Source: Typhlomys cinereus
Taxonomy: Eukaryota > Chordata > Mammalia > Rodentia > Platacanthomyidae
Direction of reading: 5' to 3'
DNA: 64,000 bases
Assembly (NCBI GenBank): GCA_023101885.1
Contig: JALPQD010000102.1
Location: forward strand, 1,426,001 to 1,490,000
In this document: positions 45,746-56,559 of the stretch, one piece after another
Layout of the letters: every line of letters starts with the position of its first letter
Position numbering within the stretch: position 1 is the first letter of the stretch
Position numbers and translations under genes: made by a program
The notes under the pieces: generated by a model
What the model was told of the DNA's origin: nothing
The model's database searches: none
Seen by the model: only the letters and a program-made list of their open reading frames with translations

Positions 45746-46276
45746 AAGCCAGTTGTGCGCAGGTACCTAGTGATCTCTGAAAGTGGAGATGCCAGAACAT
45801 TCCGGAGGCTGGTTCTTCCAATCTCCCATCTGCCATCCTGTCTATCTCGCCCTGACCTGCTCCTCCAGCCTTGCCGGGACAGCCGTTGCGGCTCCAGATC
45901 AGATCCCTGCAGAGGAATAGATGGCACATCAGCGGATCCTTAGCCTGCCCCACGACTGTGCACCGAAGACTTCTAGTCCATATTCTGGCTTCTCGTGGGG
46001 TAGAACCGGGTCTGATCCCTGGTTCCATCCATGCAAAAAAAGAGTAGAGAGCGGGGGGGGGGGGGGGTCAGGTCTCAAGAATCATGTTTGCGCTAGAGCC
46101 GCTCACATTGCCTCTGGAACCAAAGCCAGGTTTGCCTCTACATCCAGAGCAGATGGTTTGGTGAGAGCTCCACGCATGGGAATGGTCAGAAGAAGGTCAC
46201 AAAAAAACTTTGCCAACTATCACTGGAAAACAGAAGTGGGCCAGCCCTGCCTTTCTGCCAACAAGGACCAACACCC

Positions 46277-46289
46277 GTTGCCTGGCAAC
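46277..46289. promoter_or_regulatory. X-box palindrome, candidate RFX-factor site
   Basis: GTTGCCTGGCAAC is a perfect inverted repeat of GTTGCC around one central base. It fits the X-box consensus GTNRCC-spacer-RGYAAC bound by RFX transcription factors. The motif is exact; that it works here is inference. It lies in non-repetitive sequence. Confidence 0.5.
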
Positions 46290-47046
46290 CATGATGCACC
46301 TCCTGTGCAGTGCTTGAAGCTTTAATTAATCAACCAAGGATGTTCTTGGTATTATTTCTAAACAGGCTCCATCCGTGTAAATACATTAATAGGGAAGGAC
46401 AGGGGATAGCACAGTGACTTTGCCTCATCTCCTCCTCTGCATGGGTGACCCCAGAGCTCAGTGAGCTAGAAGATTGTCTCAGATCCACACCTTTCATTTA
46501 ACAGGGGAGACTGAGAGAGTTTGACTGGCCAAGGAACATGAACTGGTAGCAATTCAAGAACCAACTTGTACTACCCACTTCCCTGTCAAGAGATTGTTAG
46601 GTGGAAAGTAACTTCATGTTTTCTAATCCCTGTATTCAAGGGCCTGAGTGGCCTGTTGGTCATGCAAAAAAGTGTCTCAAGCACTTGTGGAGTTACACAC
46701 AGTCTCATGAACTCAATTTGTGAGTTCTATGCCAACCCCAGCAAAAGCATCCTAGAAGAGTGAAATAAGGGCATTATAATCACTCCAGATATTATATCTA
46801 TAGCAACAAAAACTGTTAGAAAAAGGGCAGCCAAGGACAGGCTCAGCCCTGGCCAGGGGGAAAAGATAGGTCAACCTGCTTTTGCACGGCTGGGGATGTG
46901 TGTGGGAAAGAGCTGCCTGAAGGGAAGTGGAGGGCTAGCCATATGGAGCCAATACCTTTAAATTAGTAGGCATGTGAGAGGGCTACGGGCAAGGAAGGCA
47001 ATAGTGCATATGTCAACCAATGGAGTCTATGAGAGGGATCAGGAGT

Positions 47047-47556
47047 ATATTAGTTAGGGTTCTCTAGAGTCATGGAATATAATATATATATATGTAGGAA
47101 ATTTATTGAGTTGGCGTACAGATATGGCCGAGGTAGTCCAGTGAAGGCTGCCAGTAGCCGAGGTAGTCCAACGATGGCTGCCAGTAGCCGAGGTAGTTCC
47201 AATGATGGCTGCCAATAGCTAGCTGCTCAGTTCGGTAGTCAAGTGGGTGATGGCTGAAGGCTGGAGAATTCCTAGAGTCTTAGTCTAGTCGAAGGCTAGA
47301 AGGTCGAAGAAACCGGATGGCCGGAAGGAAGAGCGATTCCTAGCACAGCTGCAAGAAGGCGTCTGTTCTCCTTGGTGGCTCCTTTTTATATGATGCAGTA
47401 TTGGGAGAATCCTTTGAGAGCTTTGGAGGTTCTGATAGGATCTGGGGCGTGTATAATCCCTTCAAATAGTCTCAGTTGATCTTTTTCAGAGGTGGTCTCA
47501 GCCCAGCTTAGGTAATACCGGCTGTGTCAAGTTGATACCCAGGCTTAACTATCACA
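47047..47556 (-). mobile_element. MaLR-type solo LTR with internal minisatellite
   Basis: Antisense: TATTAGTTAGGGTTCTCTAG, AGAGTCATGGAATATAATAT, a middle with 30 bp tandem units, TCCTTTTTATATGATGCAG, then GTGTCAAGTTGATACCC and AGGCTTAACTATCACA. The final block matches the termini of the family L LTRs, in the same antisense orientation as at 7.8 and 57.0 kb. Confidence 0.8.
47127..47217. repeat. 30 bp minisatellite, three units
   Basis: Units at 47127-47156, 47157-47186 and 47187-47217, each beginning GCCGAGGTAGT and ending GGCTGCCA(G/A)TA. Units 1 and 2 are 30 bp and unit 3 is 31 bp; there are 3-5 differences between units. It lies wholly inside the LTR. Confidence 0.92.
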
Positions 47557-47763
47557 AATGGTAAAGGTACATTATAATCAGTCGTAAAAAATATGCTTCT
47601 TTATCCCTTAAGATTAGGAGAAAATATAAATGTTCACTCTTGTTACTTCTTTTCAGTATTGTGTTGCACATTCAATGCAGGATCGTTAGTCAAGAAAGAG
47701 AAACAAACACATTTATATATGAAAGGAAGATGTGAACAATCTCTATTTGCAGAAAAAAATCCT

Positions 47764-47800
<37 letters not shown>

Positions 47801-47955
47801 CTAATGAGTTAAACAAGTACAGGTTACAAGATCAATATACACCAATCAACTATGTTTTCTATATACCACTTTGGCGTATCATTCTATATACAATTTGAAA
47901 ACAGAACTAAGAAAAAAAATTTTTTTAAACTTTAGTGTGCATGTATTTTAGAAAT

Positions 47956-47956
<1 letters not shown>

Positions 47957-48009
<53 letters not shown>
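47957..48009. repeat. (GA)n microsatellite
   Basis: About 26 perfect AG units at the left edge of the SINE block inside the L1M. A shorter (CA)n run lies at 47768-47799. Confidence 0.95.
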
Positions 48010-48014
<5 letters not shown>

Positions 48015-48029
48015 CCACAGCACACATGT

Positions 48030-48760
48030 GTGAAGTACTAGCCGTGCAAGTCTGACAACCTGACTTCAGATCCCCAAATAAAAGCCAGATTTGGTAGCTT
48101 ATGTGTTTGTAATCCCAAAGTACCTTTGAAAAGTGGGAGGCAGAGACTGGAGAATCTCACCGACCAGCTAGGATTGCACAGTGGTTGTGGGAGCAGTAGT
48201 GGCGGCAGCAGCAAAGAAGCCCAGCTTCAGTCTGTCATGGCCACCATTGCCATGAACGGTGAAGGCTTTTAGGGAGGGACATGAAGCCCCAATATGACCA
48301 ATGTGGTTTGCTGTAAAGACTTCAAGAAAACTGACATGAACACTGCTTTGGAGCTCACAGCGCACTTCAAAATTAGGATCTTTGGAATAGCTATGGAAGA
48401 ACCACCTAATACAAAGATTTGCTGTTGCCAACTTTCAACTCAAGTTAACAAATTAAGTCAATCTGTATATCATAAAAAACAAAATGTTACATAAGTTAAA
48501 TGGGGAATGCTTATTTTTTGTTTGCCTACCCTGAACTATAATGTCTATAATCATGGTAAAAATAAATTGTAACATTCAGATTTGATTTACTCCTGCGGCT
48601 GGGGGTTGGGGTCAGAAACCCAGCTTCAAACAGAGTGGAAAGTTGTGGAACAGCACCTGATGGTTGTCCTCTAGCTCGACACATGTGCCATGAAATGTAC
48701 ATGTCCACACTCGTACACATGAACATATAACACTCACACATATACACACACAGAAAAAAA
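48030..48760 (+). mobile_element. RSINE1/B3-like SINE, split
   Basis: The left half (48030-48180) has GTACTAGCCGTGCAAGTCTG, ACAACCTGACTTCAG, AAAGCCAGATTTGGTAGC and GGGAGGCAGAGACTGGAGAA. The right half (about 48605-48760) has AGCACCTGATGGTTGTCCTC, GACACATGTGCCATG and a CA-rich tail. About 420 bp of unrelated sequence separates them. Confidence 0.65.
48190..48600 (+). other. Unidentified insert inside the split SINE
   Basis: A block of non-SINE, non-L1 sequence with GGCGGCAGCAGC near the start and an open stretch 48294-48494 whose 66-residue product has two Cys-Cys groups. It could be a retropseudogene fragment. I do not recognise a parent, and no poly-A or long TSD is evident. Confidence 0.35.
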
Positions 48761-49061
48761 AGCCAATCAGTCTGAAATATTCAGGGATAAAATTAGCAAA
48801 AGAAGAAACTATACTTTGGAAACTATAAAATACTTTAAAATAAAAATGAAACACAGATAAATATGAAAGCATCATGCTCTCAGAGATTTGAAGATCAAAT
48901 AGTGGGCAATACTCCCTATATCATCTATAGATTCTCTAGCCTTCCAATAAGAATAACAGCTGTTTTGCAGAAACTGACAAGTTGATCCAATATTTAATAT
49001 GGAAATGAGAGAGACTGAGCATAGCCAAAACAATCTCAAAAGAAAAAAAACAGTTTTAGAC

Positions 49062-49273
49062 TGTCTTGGTATGTTTTAAGACTAGGTAATTTATAGTGAA
49101 CAAGAATTTATTGGCTCAGGATTTTGTCACCTGGGAAGTCCAAGATGGACTAGCATCTATTGAGACTCTTTTAGCTGTGGGGTTAAGGGCCTTGGAGCTT
49201 ATTACCTCCTGTTATGACCCTTCTCCTAAGTATGCAGCACATACTCTTTGGGAGTTACATTCAAACCATAGCA
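49062..49273 (-). mobile_element. MaLR LTR remnant inserted in the L1M
   Basis: Antisense LTR starting TGTCTTGGTATGTTTTAAGA, with CTAGGTAATTTATAGTGAAC, AAGAATTTATTGGCTC and GGGAAGTCCAAGATGG, ending ACATTCAAACCATAGCA. Flanks TAGAC and AAGAC are a near 5 bp TSD, and the L1 reads on across the gap. Confidence 0.75.
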
Positions 49274-50284
49274 GAAGACTCATACATCCTGACTTCAAAG
49301 CCAACTGTAGTAATTAAGACAGTGTGGTACTGACATGAGGTAGACATATGGATCAGTGGAATAGAATTAAGAGTCTAGAAATAAACTCTTGCATTTGAAG
49401 TCAATTGAGCTTCAACAAGGGTGCCAAGATTGTTCAGTGGGGGAGAAAGAATAGCATTTTCAACAAATGGTACTGGGCCAACTGGAGAGCTGCATGCAAA
49501 AGAATTAAGTTGGACCTCCTCCTCATACAATGAAGAGACACAAAATAAGCAGACTTAAATGTAAGAGCTTAAAGTATGAAAGTCTTGGAAGAAATTATAG
49601 GAATAAATTTGGTAACCTTGAGAGAGGTAAAGTCAACTTAAACATGACGTCAAAAAGGTAAACAACAAAAGATATCACACAAATGAAAGATGTTTGTGCT
49701 TCAGCAGGTGCCATGATAAAAATAAAAAGTTGAGAGCAGCAAGCAGTACGGGAGAAAATACCTGCAAGTCATGGCATCCAATTAGTACCTAAAACAAAGA
49801 GTTAACAGTTGGAAAACCCCCAATTTAAAAACAGGCGAAGGATCTGAACATTTATCTCAAAATGATACGTGAAGGCCAGTAGTCACATGAAAAAGTATTT
49901 GACACCGTGGCCCTCAGGGAAATGCAAGTCAAAAACCCTCAGTGAGATAATACTTCAGTCATTAGGATGGAAAGATGTTGTTGTTGTTAAATAGGCAATA
50001 GCAGATGCTGCTGAGGATGTGAAAAAATTAGTCTTCACGTGCTACTGGTGGTAATATAAGGCCATATAGTTAGTCACTTTGAAACTCTGGCAGGTCTTCA
50101 AAAAGTTAAAGATAGCTACTCTGTGATCTTCCCCAAAGTCTGCTACTGTACTTGTTCCCAAAAGAAATGAAAACATTTACCTACACTGAACATGGACAAT
50201 AATGTTTATTATAGAAGAATCATTCAAATAGCTAAAAGGCAGGTAACAGTCCAAATGTAGAACAAAAAAAAAATAATAAATGAA

Positions 50285-50470
50285 GAGGTAGGGTTGGTGA
50301 GATGGTTCTGAGGATAAAGGTACCTGCACAAACCACAAACTCGGTGACCTGAGTTCAATCCCTATGGTCCACATGTCGAAAAGAGAGAACTCACTGCTGA
50401 AAGTTGTCCTCTAACCATTGTACATGTGCCATGGTGTTCTCGCTTTCAAATAATTAAATAAAAGACTTCT
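50285..50470 (+). mobile_element. B2-type SINE
   Basis: Head GGTTGGTGAGATGGTTCTG, B box GAGTTCAATCCC, TGCTGAAAGTTGTCCTCTAA, CCATTGTACATGTGCCATGG and a TTAAATAAAAGAC tail. Inserted in the L1M. Confidence 0.82.
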
Positions 50471-50488
50471 TAAAAAGATGAGTAAGTG

Positions 50489-50770
50489 GGGCTAGAGAGA
50501 TAGCTCAGGAGTTAAGACTCTGCCTCACAAGCCGAAGGTCCTGAGTTCAGATCCCAGGTCCCACGTAAAAGCCAGGCAGAAACCTGACTTCCAGGCCTGG
50601 TGGGCAGAATCTGAGAAATCTCAGAGTGAAGGAAAAAGGAGGTAGAAGCAATCTGGTATGATTCTCAAAGACCCTTGGTTTTCTATAGAGACTTGTCCTC
50701 TGATACAAACACACATACACACATTAAAATAAAATAAAATAAAATAAAATAAAATAGTGTGTTCCTTTAA
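50489..50770 (+). mobile_element. tRNA-derived SINE, subfamily B
   Basis: GGCTAGAGAGATAGCTCAGG head, GAGTTCAGATCCCAGGTCCC, GGCCTGGTGGGCAGAATCTG, a CAATCTGGTATGATTC stretch, and a tail that became a (TAAAA)n microsatellite at 50724-50755. Flanks AAAAAGATGAGTAAGTG (50472-50488) and 50771-50787 differ at one base. Confidence 0.9.
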
Positions 50771-51156
50771 AAAAAGATGACTAAGTGAACAAAATAAGGT
50801 ATATCCATTCAATGGCCTATTTACAGCAAAAGGGGGGATGTATTAAATACTGGTATACACTACAGCATAGATGAATAGTTAAAGAATACAGATCTGAAAG
50901 GTCACAGACACAATTCCAATTATAGCAAATATCAGGAATGGGAAATCCATGGAGACAGGTTTTGAGAGACATCAGCGATATTACGGGACTTACCTTACAG
51001 TAATGGAAAAATGGTAAAATGGATTACATTGATGGTTATTCAGATATGTGAATATGTTAAATATCATTGTATCTCTAAATTAATGTGTTGCGTTATGTAT
51101 CAATTATGCCCCAAATTGTGTTTTTAATAGGTTGGTTGTTTGTGATATATTTTTAA

Positions 51157-51439
51157 TTTTTTTATTATTTATTCAATTGTGTGTGTATGTGTGTGTGCAT
51201 GTGTGTGTATGTATATGTGTGTGTGTAGAATCACGGACGAATTTGGGAACCACCATGGACCACCTCCACCTCCTCTTTGTTTACTCTGCCCCCTGGGATT
51301 CACAGGCTCTGCCCTACCAGGACCAGAAACGCAGGCTGCCCCCGCTTCCGCCAAGCGTCTATGCATGGGGTCTAGGATCCGAACTCAGGACCTTCCACCT
51401 GCAAGGCAGAGGCTTAACCCCTGAACCTCTCCAGCTCCT
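51157..51439 (-). mobile_element. tRNA-derived SINE, subfamily A
   Basis: Complete antisense A copy: (TG)n-rich tail, CCACCATGGACCACCTCCAC, CTCTGCCCTACCAGGACC and head ending CTGAACCTCTCCAGCTCC. Flanks GTTTGTGATATATTTTTAA (51138-51156) and GTTTATGATATATTTTTAA (51440-51458) form a 19 bp TSD with one mismatch. Confidence 0.92.
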
Positions 51440-51458
51440 GTTTATGATATATTTTTAA

Positions 51459-52140
51459 GTAAAAAAAAAACACTGCTATAGTAATACATGTATGTGTAAA
51501 GCACACATTTCCACAAGATACACACCAGACTAGCATTAGAGACAGGAAAGAAAAGTTTGAAAGCAACGATGATCACTAACTTTTCATTATGCACATTTGA
51601 GGGTTTTTTGGTTTTGTTTTTTTTTTTACTTTTTGAGTAAGCATACCAAGTAATTGGCTTCACTATGTTGTTTAAACACGTGTCATTATACTTCGTTAGG
51701 ACTGTGTATTTTAAAAAGTGAAACCAAGCAAAGGAAATTAATAAAAAGAGAGCAAGAGCAAAAGAAAGATTAGAGTAGGAGAAAATGGAGGCCAAGAGAA
51801 AAAGTGTGAAGCAATTGGTGTACTAAGGTGATGCTCTTTCCCCAAAACGGTAGAATGGAGGAGACCGATTCTGAAGACACCGTGAGACTAAGATTCAGAA
51901 TAGGACTGAAATGCTCGGCGAAGATGAGACAGAGAGGAAAGGCACTGGCTGGCTCATTAGATAAAGACCCATGATGGATGGGCAGTTTAGTGTCATTTGG
52001 AAAGAGAACATGTCACACAGAGAGAGAAGGAACAGAGTAGGCCCAGTGAATTCATTTTAATTTTTTTATGTTTCTCTACCCCTTCTTTTTCTTTTCCTTT
52101 CTTCTTCCTTCCCTGCCCCTTCTACCTTCCCCCACCACTT
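51459..52140. other. Unassigned sequence, ends in C/T tract
   Basis: No gene seen. A C/T-rich run (52078-52145) precedes the B1 to the right. Confidence 0.45.
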
Positions 52141-52230
52141 TCTTTTGAGACAGGGTCTCGCTGTAAACCAGTGATCATCTTGCTTTAGTTTCCTGAATGC
52201 TGGGACCACAGACGTACACCACCAGTCCCA
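52141..52230 (-). mobile_element. B1 SINE fragment
   Basis: TTTTGAGACAGGGTCTCGCT, CATCTTGCTTTAGTTTCC, GAATGCTGGGACCACAG and CACCACCAGTCCC: antisense B1. Confidence 0.75.
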
Positions 52231-54899
52231 AACGCCTAGTGAGTTTGAAGGGCAATGCAGGTGGATTGCCAGGTGCCTGCCATGCCATTCGCTGTGCATC
52301 TGCAGGTGGCATTCCAACAGAGCAGATGCCCACGTAGAGACGGAGATGAAGGACAGCCAACTACGAAACATCTATTTTTGAGAGATTTCTCAGTGAACGA
52401 AGGGGACCGGAAGTCAGAAGGCAGGAGTGATGGAAGATGTCAGAAAACAGGATCAATGGAAGGCGGTTTTTAGGACAGAGAAAATCAGCTTGTAAGCCAA
52501 GGATTTAGAACCGGTATTTAAATGAGAAGGAGGGATTAGGAGTATTGGGAAAGGACAGGAAAAGAGAATAACAACTGGGAAATTTAGGCTTAGAAATAAA
52601 GCTGGAGTCCTCTCCATCCAAAAGCAGAGGGGCAGGGAAGCAGAGGAGAGAGAGAGAGAAAGAAAGAGAGTTACACAAGATAAAAAGTTATCTGGAGTAC
52701 AGAGAAGTTGAGAGATATTTAAAATATTTAGTGGCCACTGCAGAAAGAGAGCCAGAATCACACTCTGGCTGTGCCCCCTCCTGAGCGGGCTCCAGGGGGT
52801 TTCTGCTTGGTCTGTGCTAGCTCTTTGGTTACTGGGTCACAATGAGACCTGAGGATAGAATGAGAAAGACACTGAGTGACGCAATGAAACCACACGACTG
52901 AAGTAACGTCTCTTGGTTAGAACTCTGAAAGACTGAATAAGAATTATCTAGGTTCCTCAAAAGTAGCCATAAGAGATGCAGAGAACACCATACCATACCA
53001 TGCCACAAAATAATTCATCTTTTAGCTATCCATCTAGTAAATAATGGATGCCTTACACAAACTTAATGCCCATTGGCAAAAAGTCCAAAGAAGAGATTGA
53101 CTGAAGTCAAAGCCATGCATGCTTTTTTTTTTTTTTTGGCTTTTGCTCTTTGCAGCATCTCTTAGTCAGTGTGGAATTACAGTGATTTTCACAACATGGG
53201 GTCAGCTCTTTCTTTGAGGCTGTCCCCGGAAACACCTGCCCTAGGTGGTTGGCAACTCAGTTTCCCTCACTGGAGGAAAGGAGCAGGAGCCAGAATACCA
53301 GGCACTCCAGAGAATATAGGAAAACATTTGGGATTTCCTAGGTCGTAATTACCAAGCACACCACGTGGAGACTGTCACCAAGGTTATCATGTCGGCCTTG
53401 GCCACACATCAGTCTCAAGGGAAGGCCCTGTTGTTCGTGTCAGCAACACATTCAGGAAAGGCATCTTATCATAGCAGGCGACTGCCCTGCTCCCACACCA
53501 GATATGCTGGCTTGAGAGCTGAGCTGGTGGAGCAGAGCCTGAAGGATTGGCCTTTGATTGATGGTGTGCGGCGGCCCTTTTAACTAGAATTTTCTGGCTG
53601 ATAGAGACCTTGACAATTATCTAATCTGAGCCCTTTAGAAATGAGGAGACCTCTCTGGACTGGTTAAGCTGGCATTTAGAACCTCAGTTCTTTACATCCA
53701 ATTTTCATGGTGGAAAACTTAAAAAGTCTATTTATGCATGCACAAAGGGGCTTTCTCGACCTGTATCACTTCCTTATTATTCAGGAGAGGGAGTGCAGGG
53801 GACATCCTCAGAGGCTCAAACTATCCATGGAATGCCTTGTAGCTGATACACTGGCCCAGCTCCCATCACAAATGGCAGAATTCTTTCCCACTGGCTCTGT
53901 TCAAAACCGCTCTGTGGTCAGGTTGTCTTCCAGCCCTCAGGTGACTGCGTATATCCTGTTACTTTTAGGGTCACTCTCGAATATTAATAATAATAATAAT
54001 AAAGGTCTGTGATTACTTTAAACCAAAAATACAGACATTTTAGTAATTAATATGTCTGGTACAGGGTAATAACAAAAACCACCTTCATGCTTTGGTGGGA
54101 AAGGCGGGGGTGGGAGGTAGGGTAGCACCTGTGTGTTTCTTCTAGCCTGGAACTTCTTTCTTCTCTAAGTTGGTCAACTCCTCCAGCACAAAGGGGTGGG
54201 AAGAGTGAGCTAAGGAAATGGACAGTGCTCACTGGACATCTCTTGTTTCCACCTTGTCTCCTCAGGGCTTTGATGTGCTCGTCAGAACTCCACCTTCCAC
54301 GAGCTCTTGAGTAGGCAAAACTCATCTCCCTGAGCACAGGAAGTTCACTTTGTTTCTGATTGGTCGTTATCGCTTCTCCCCCAGCCTTGGGCACCCAGCG
54401 GCCAATCTAGCTTGTTTTTGCCCAGGTCTCTTTTGAGTGTGTCCACAGTTGGTCCCACACTGTGGTACTCTTTTAGATCTGGCTTTTGTGGGAATAAATT
54501 GTTTGCCTTGTTGAAATTCAAGTTTTTTTTTTTCCCCCTCGAATTTTGGCTTCTCAGACCTGAGTCACACACTAGTGCATGGTGCAAGGAACACACAGAT
54601 ACTGACTGGGTTCTTACTTTCGTGCTGTGGGGGCAGACTTCAGAACAGCAATGTCTACAGAAACCTCTAACCCACAACAATCCTGTCAGCATTTATACAT
54701 AAGGTAAGTGAAGGGCTGCGGCCACTCTTTCCCAAATCCCACATTGTGCATATAGCTCAAGGGGGTAAAATAATAGCTTTCTTTTAGCATCCTAGTGCCA
54801 AAGGTTTTCACATTCTTTTCCAATTGTAACTGCAAAGTTTTCCTTTCCTTTTCAGTTTTAGTTCACTTGTTAGTAGGGGGGAAGGCAGTGTACTTGAAA
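52231..54899. other. Mostly unique sequence, no supported gene
   Basis: 2.7 kb with only small simple repeats: (GA)n near 52645, poly-T at 53125-53138 and (AAT)n at 53984-54001. Frames up to 115 codons show no domain. No exon is supported. Confidence 0.45.
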
Positions 54900-55035
54900 G
54901 GGGTCTCTTTTTGTGGCAGAATACCTGGATAGTCTAGTACTCAATATGCAGCCCAGGTTTGTCTCAAATCCAAGGTCGTTTTCCTATCTCAGCTTCATAG
55001 TTGCTGGGAATACAGGATGAACCACCATACCCTGA
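54900..55035 (-). mobile_element. B1 SINE, diverged
   Basis: TGCAGCCCAGGTTTGTCTCA, TTTTCCTATCTCAGCTTC, GTTGCTGGGAATACAGG and ACCACCATACCCTG, antisense. Confidence 0.65.
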
Positions 55036-55153
55036 TAAAGTGTTCTTTAATAAGAAGATTTCAGTGAAGATCCAATGCCACTTCAGTACACTTTGTATGG
55101 TTGCTGAGTTATCAGTTGTTGGGTAGGAGCCAACAATAATTTTGTTATGCTGG

Positions 55154-55158
<5 letters not shown>

Positions 55159-55181
<23 letters not shown>
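55159..55181. repeat. (GTT)n microsatellite
   Basis: Seven to eight GTT units in otherwise unique DNA. Confidence 0.95.
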
Positions 55182-55184
<3 letters not shown>

Positions 55185-55749
55185 GGGATTGGTTGCAATT
55201 TCATCAACAGACTAAATTTCCAAAATATCTGGGGGTGGGGGGGTTTGCTATTGATGAGCTGTGCAAGCCTGTTTTTTCAAGTAAATGAGGGAAGTGATTT
55301 CAATCATAAATAACCATAGCAAACTGCCTGCCCAAGAGAAAGAAAATGAGCAAGGACATAGAATGTCCGTGTGATTCTCAGTATTCTATCATGATTGTGG
55401 TCAGAATTCACTTATATCAAAAAGAACACCACCACCCTACCATTGTGTCGTCCCTTGCCCTTGTCACCAGAAGTCAGGTAGCAGGTGTAGAGCAAGGTGC
55501 CGTCAAAATCACAATGTCATCTTGATCCTGTAGAACGGTGACATCCCTGAACACTGACCTCTGTTTTACCCTGCACAGTTTGGACGCAGCATGTACCCCC
55601 TAAAAGGCCCAAAACCTTGCTTGACTCTTTGCTTACAGCTAGAAGCATTTTGGAACTCTGCCATCAGGTCATTTGAAGGTACAAAATGAATCTTTCCATG
55701 CATTTTTTAAAAAAGACAACCAGTTCTGAAATACTAATGTTTTACTTTT

Positions 55750-55858
55750 ATTTCTTGAGACAGAATCTTGCTGTGGTGCCCAGGCTAGTCTTGAATTTGC
55801 AGTCCTCCTGCCTTCGCTTTATCTATATGCTGGCATTAGTTATATGCTCTCTTGGCCA
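55750..55858 (-). mobile_element. B1 SINE, diverged
   Basis: TTTCTTGAGACAGAATCTTG, TGCCCAGGCTAGTCTTGAAT and AGTCCTCCTGCCTTCGC, antisense. Confidence 0.7.
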
Positions 55859-56559
55859 TGAATGATTTTAAACATCTACGGCCCTCTCAAATGCATCATG
55901 AACAACCGAATTTAATGAGAGGGACTCTAAAGACGGCAGATAAAAGCACAGATAAGCATCTATTTTGTCTCAGTTCTGTTGAACTACAGAAAATAGAGCA
56001 GAATTCTCATAATATTAATGGAATCCGTTTACAGTGACCGATTTTTTCTGTGGCCAGCATTTTAACATATTATTCTAAACTGTCAATATCACTGTTGGAA
56101 ATGTGATTCATTTCACTCTTTGGGTTGATTTGATGGACGTTTTGGAGATGAAAGTGGCAGCGATGTTGCTCAGTTGGCCCTGAGACTGCTCTTCTTGCAA
56201 ACCTGTTAGTTTCGTAAGCAAAGTGGGTCTGACTGAGTGAAAATAAAATTAAAGGTGGAGCAAGGGTTCTTGGCCTTTCCATGGAGAAAAAGGGGCTTTT
56301 ATGAATCGAGATTCTATTCCCAAGCAAAGAAGTGATTGTCACAGACATGTCAAAAATCTTATGTAACTCTTCACCAAATCCCCATGGCCTAGTCAGGCAA
56401 GGGGGTACACACGTGTGTTTGCAATCCCAGCTGCTGGGAAGGATAAGACAGGAGAGCTGCCTGAGGAATCTAACCAGGGCCAGTAGTGTAGCCATTTCCT
56501 CCGAGTCTCTAAGAAGGGAGTAAATGGCTACAATATAGACCCAAGTCTCCCGGATGGAG

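Larger units (their letters stand above)
45256..47046. other. Mostly unassigned sequence with CpG-bearing stretch
   Basis: Apart from the L1M tail, this holds a 28 bp direct repeat (45306-45333 and 45879-45906, one mismatch) and a run of 15 G at 46053-46067. A 134-codon frame (45921-46325) and an X-box palindrome at 46277 are also present. No gene can be identified. Confidence 0.4.
47590..51135 (+). mobile_element. Ancient L1M element (ORF2 3-prime half to 3-prime end), multiply interrupted
   Basis: Segments in consensus order: 47590-47918 (CTATTTGCAG; ACAAGATCAATATACACC), 48768-49061 (TGATCCAATATTTAATATGG), 49274-50280 (GTGTGGTACTGACATGAGG; GTACTGGGCCAACTGGAGAG) and 50780-51135 (GGTATATCCATTCAATGGCC). 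They are the 3-prime part of an L1 reverse-transcriptase ORF and its 3-prime UTR, dead through many stops and frameshifts. Gaps are filled by a microsatellite plus SINE block, a MaLR LTR and two SINEs. Confidence 0.88.

Noticed and set aside
45921..46325. 134-codon plus-strand frame containing the X-box
   Set aside because: Includes a poly-Gly run encoded by the G15 tract and shows no recognisable domain or splice sites.
47127..47217. CRISPR-like 30 bp repeats
   Set aside because: Units are directly adjacent with no spacers, lie in an LTR, and the DNA is mammalian.
47590..51135. Functional L1 reverse transcriptase
   Set aside because: Only the 3-prime part of ORF2 is present, with many stops, frameshifts and at least four insertions.
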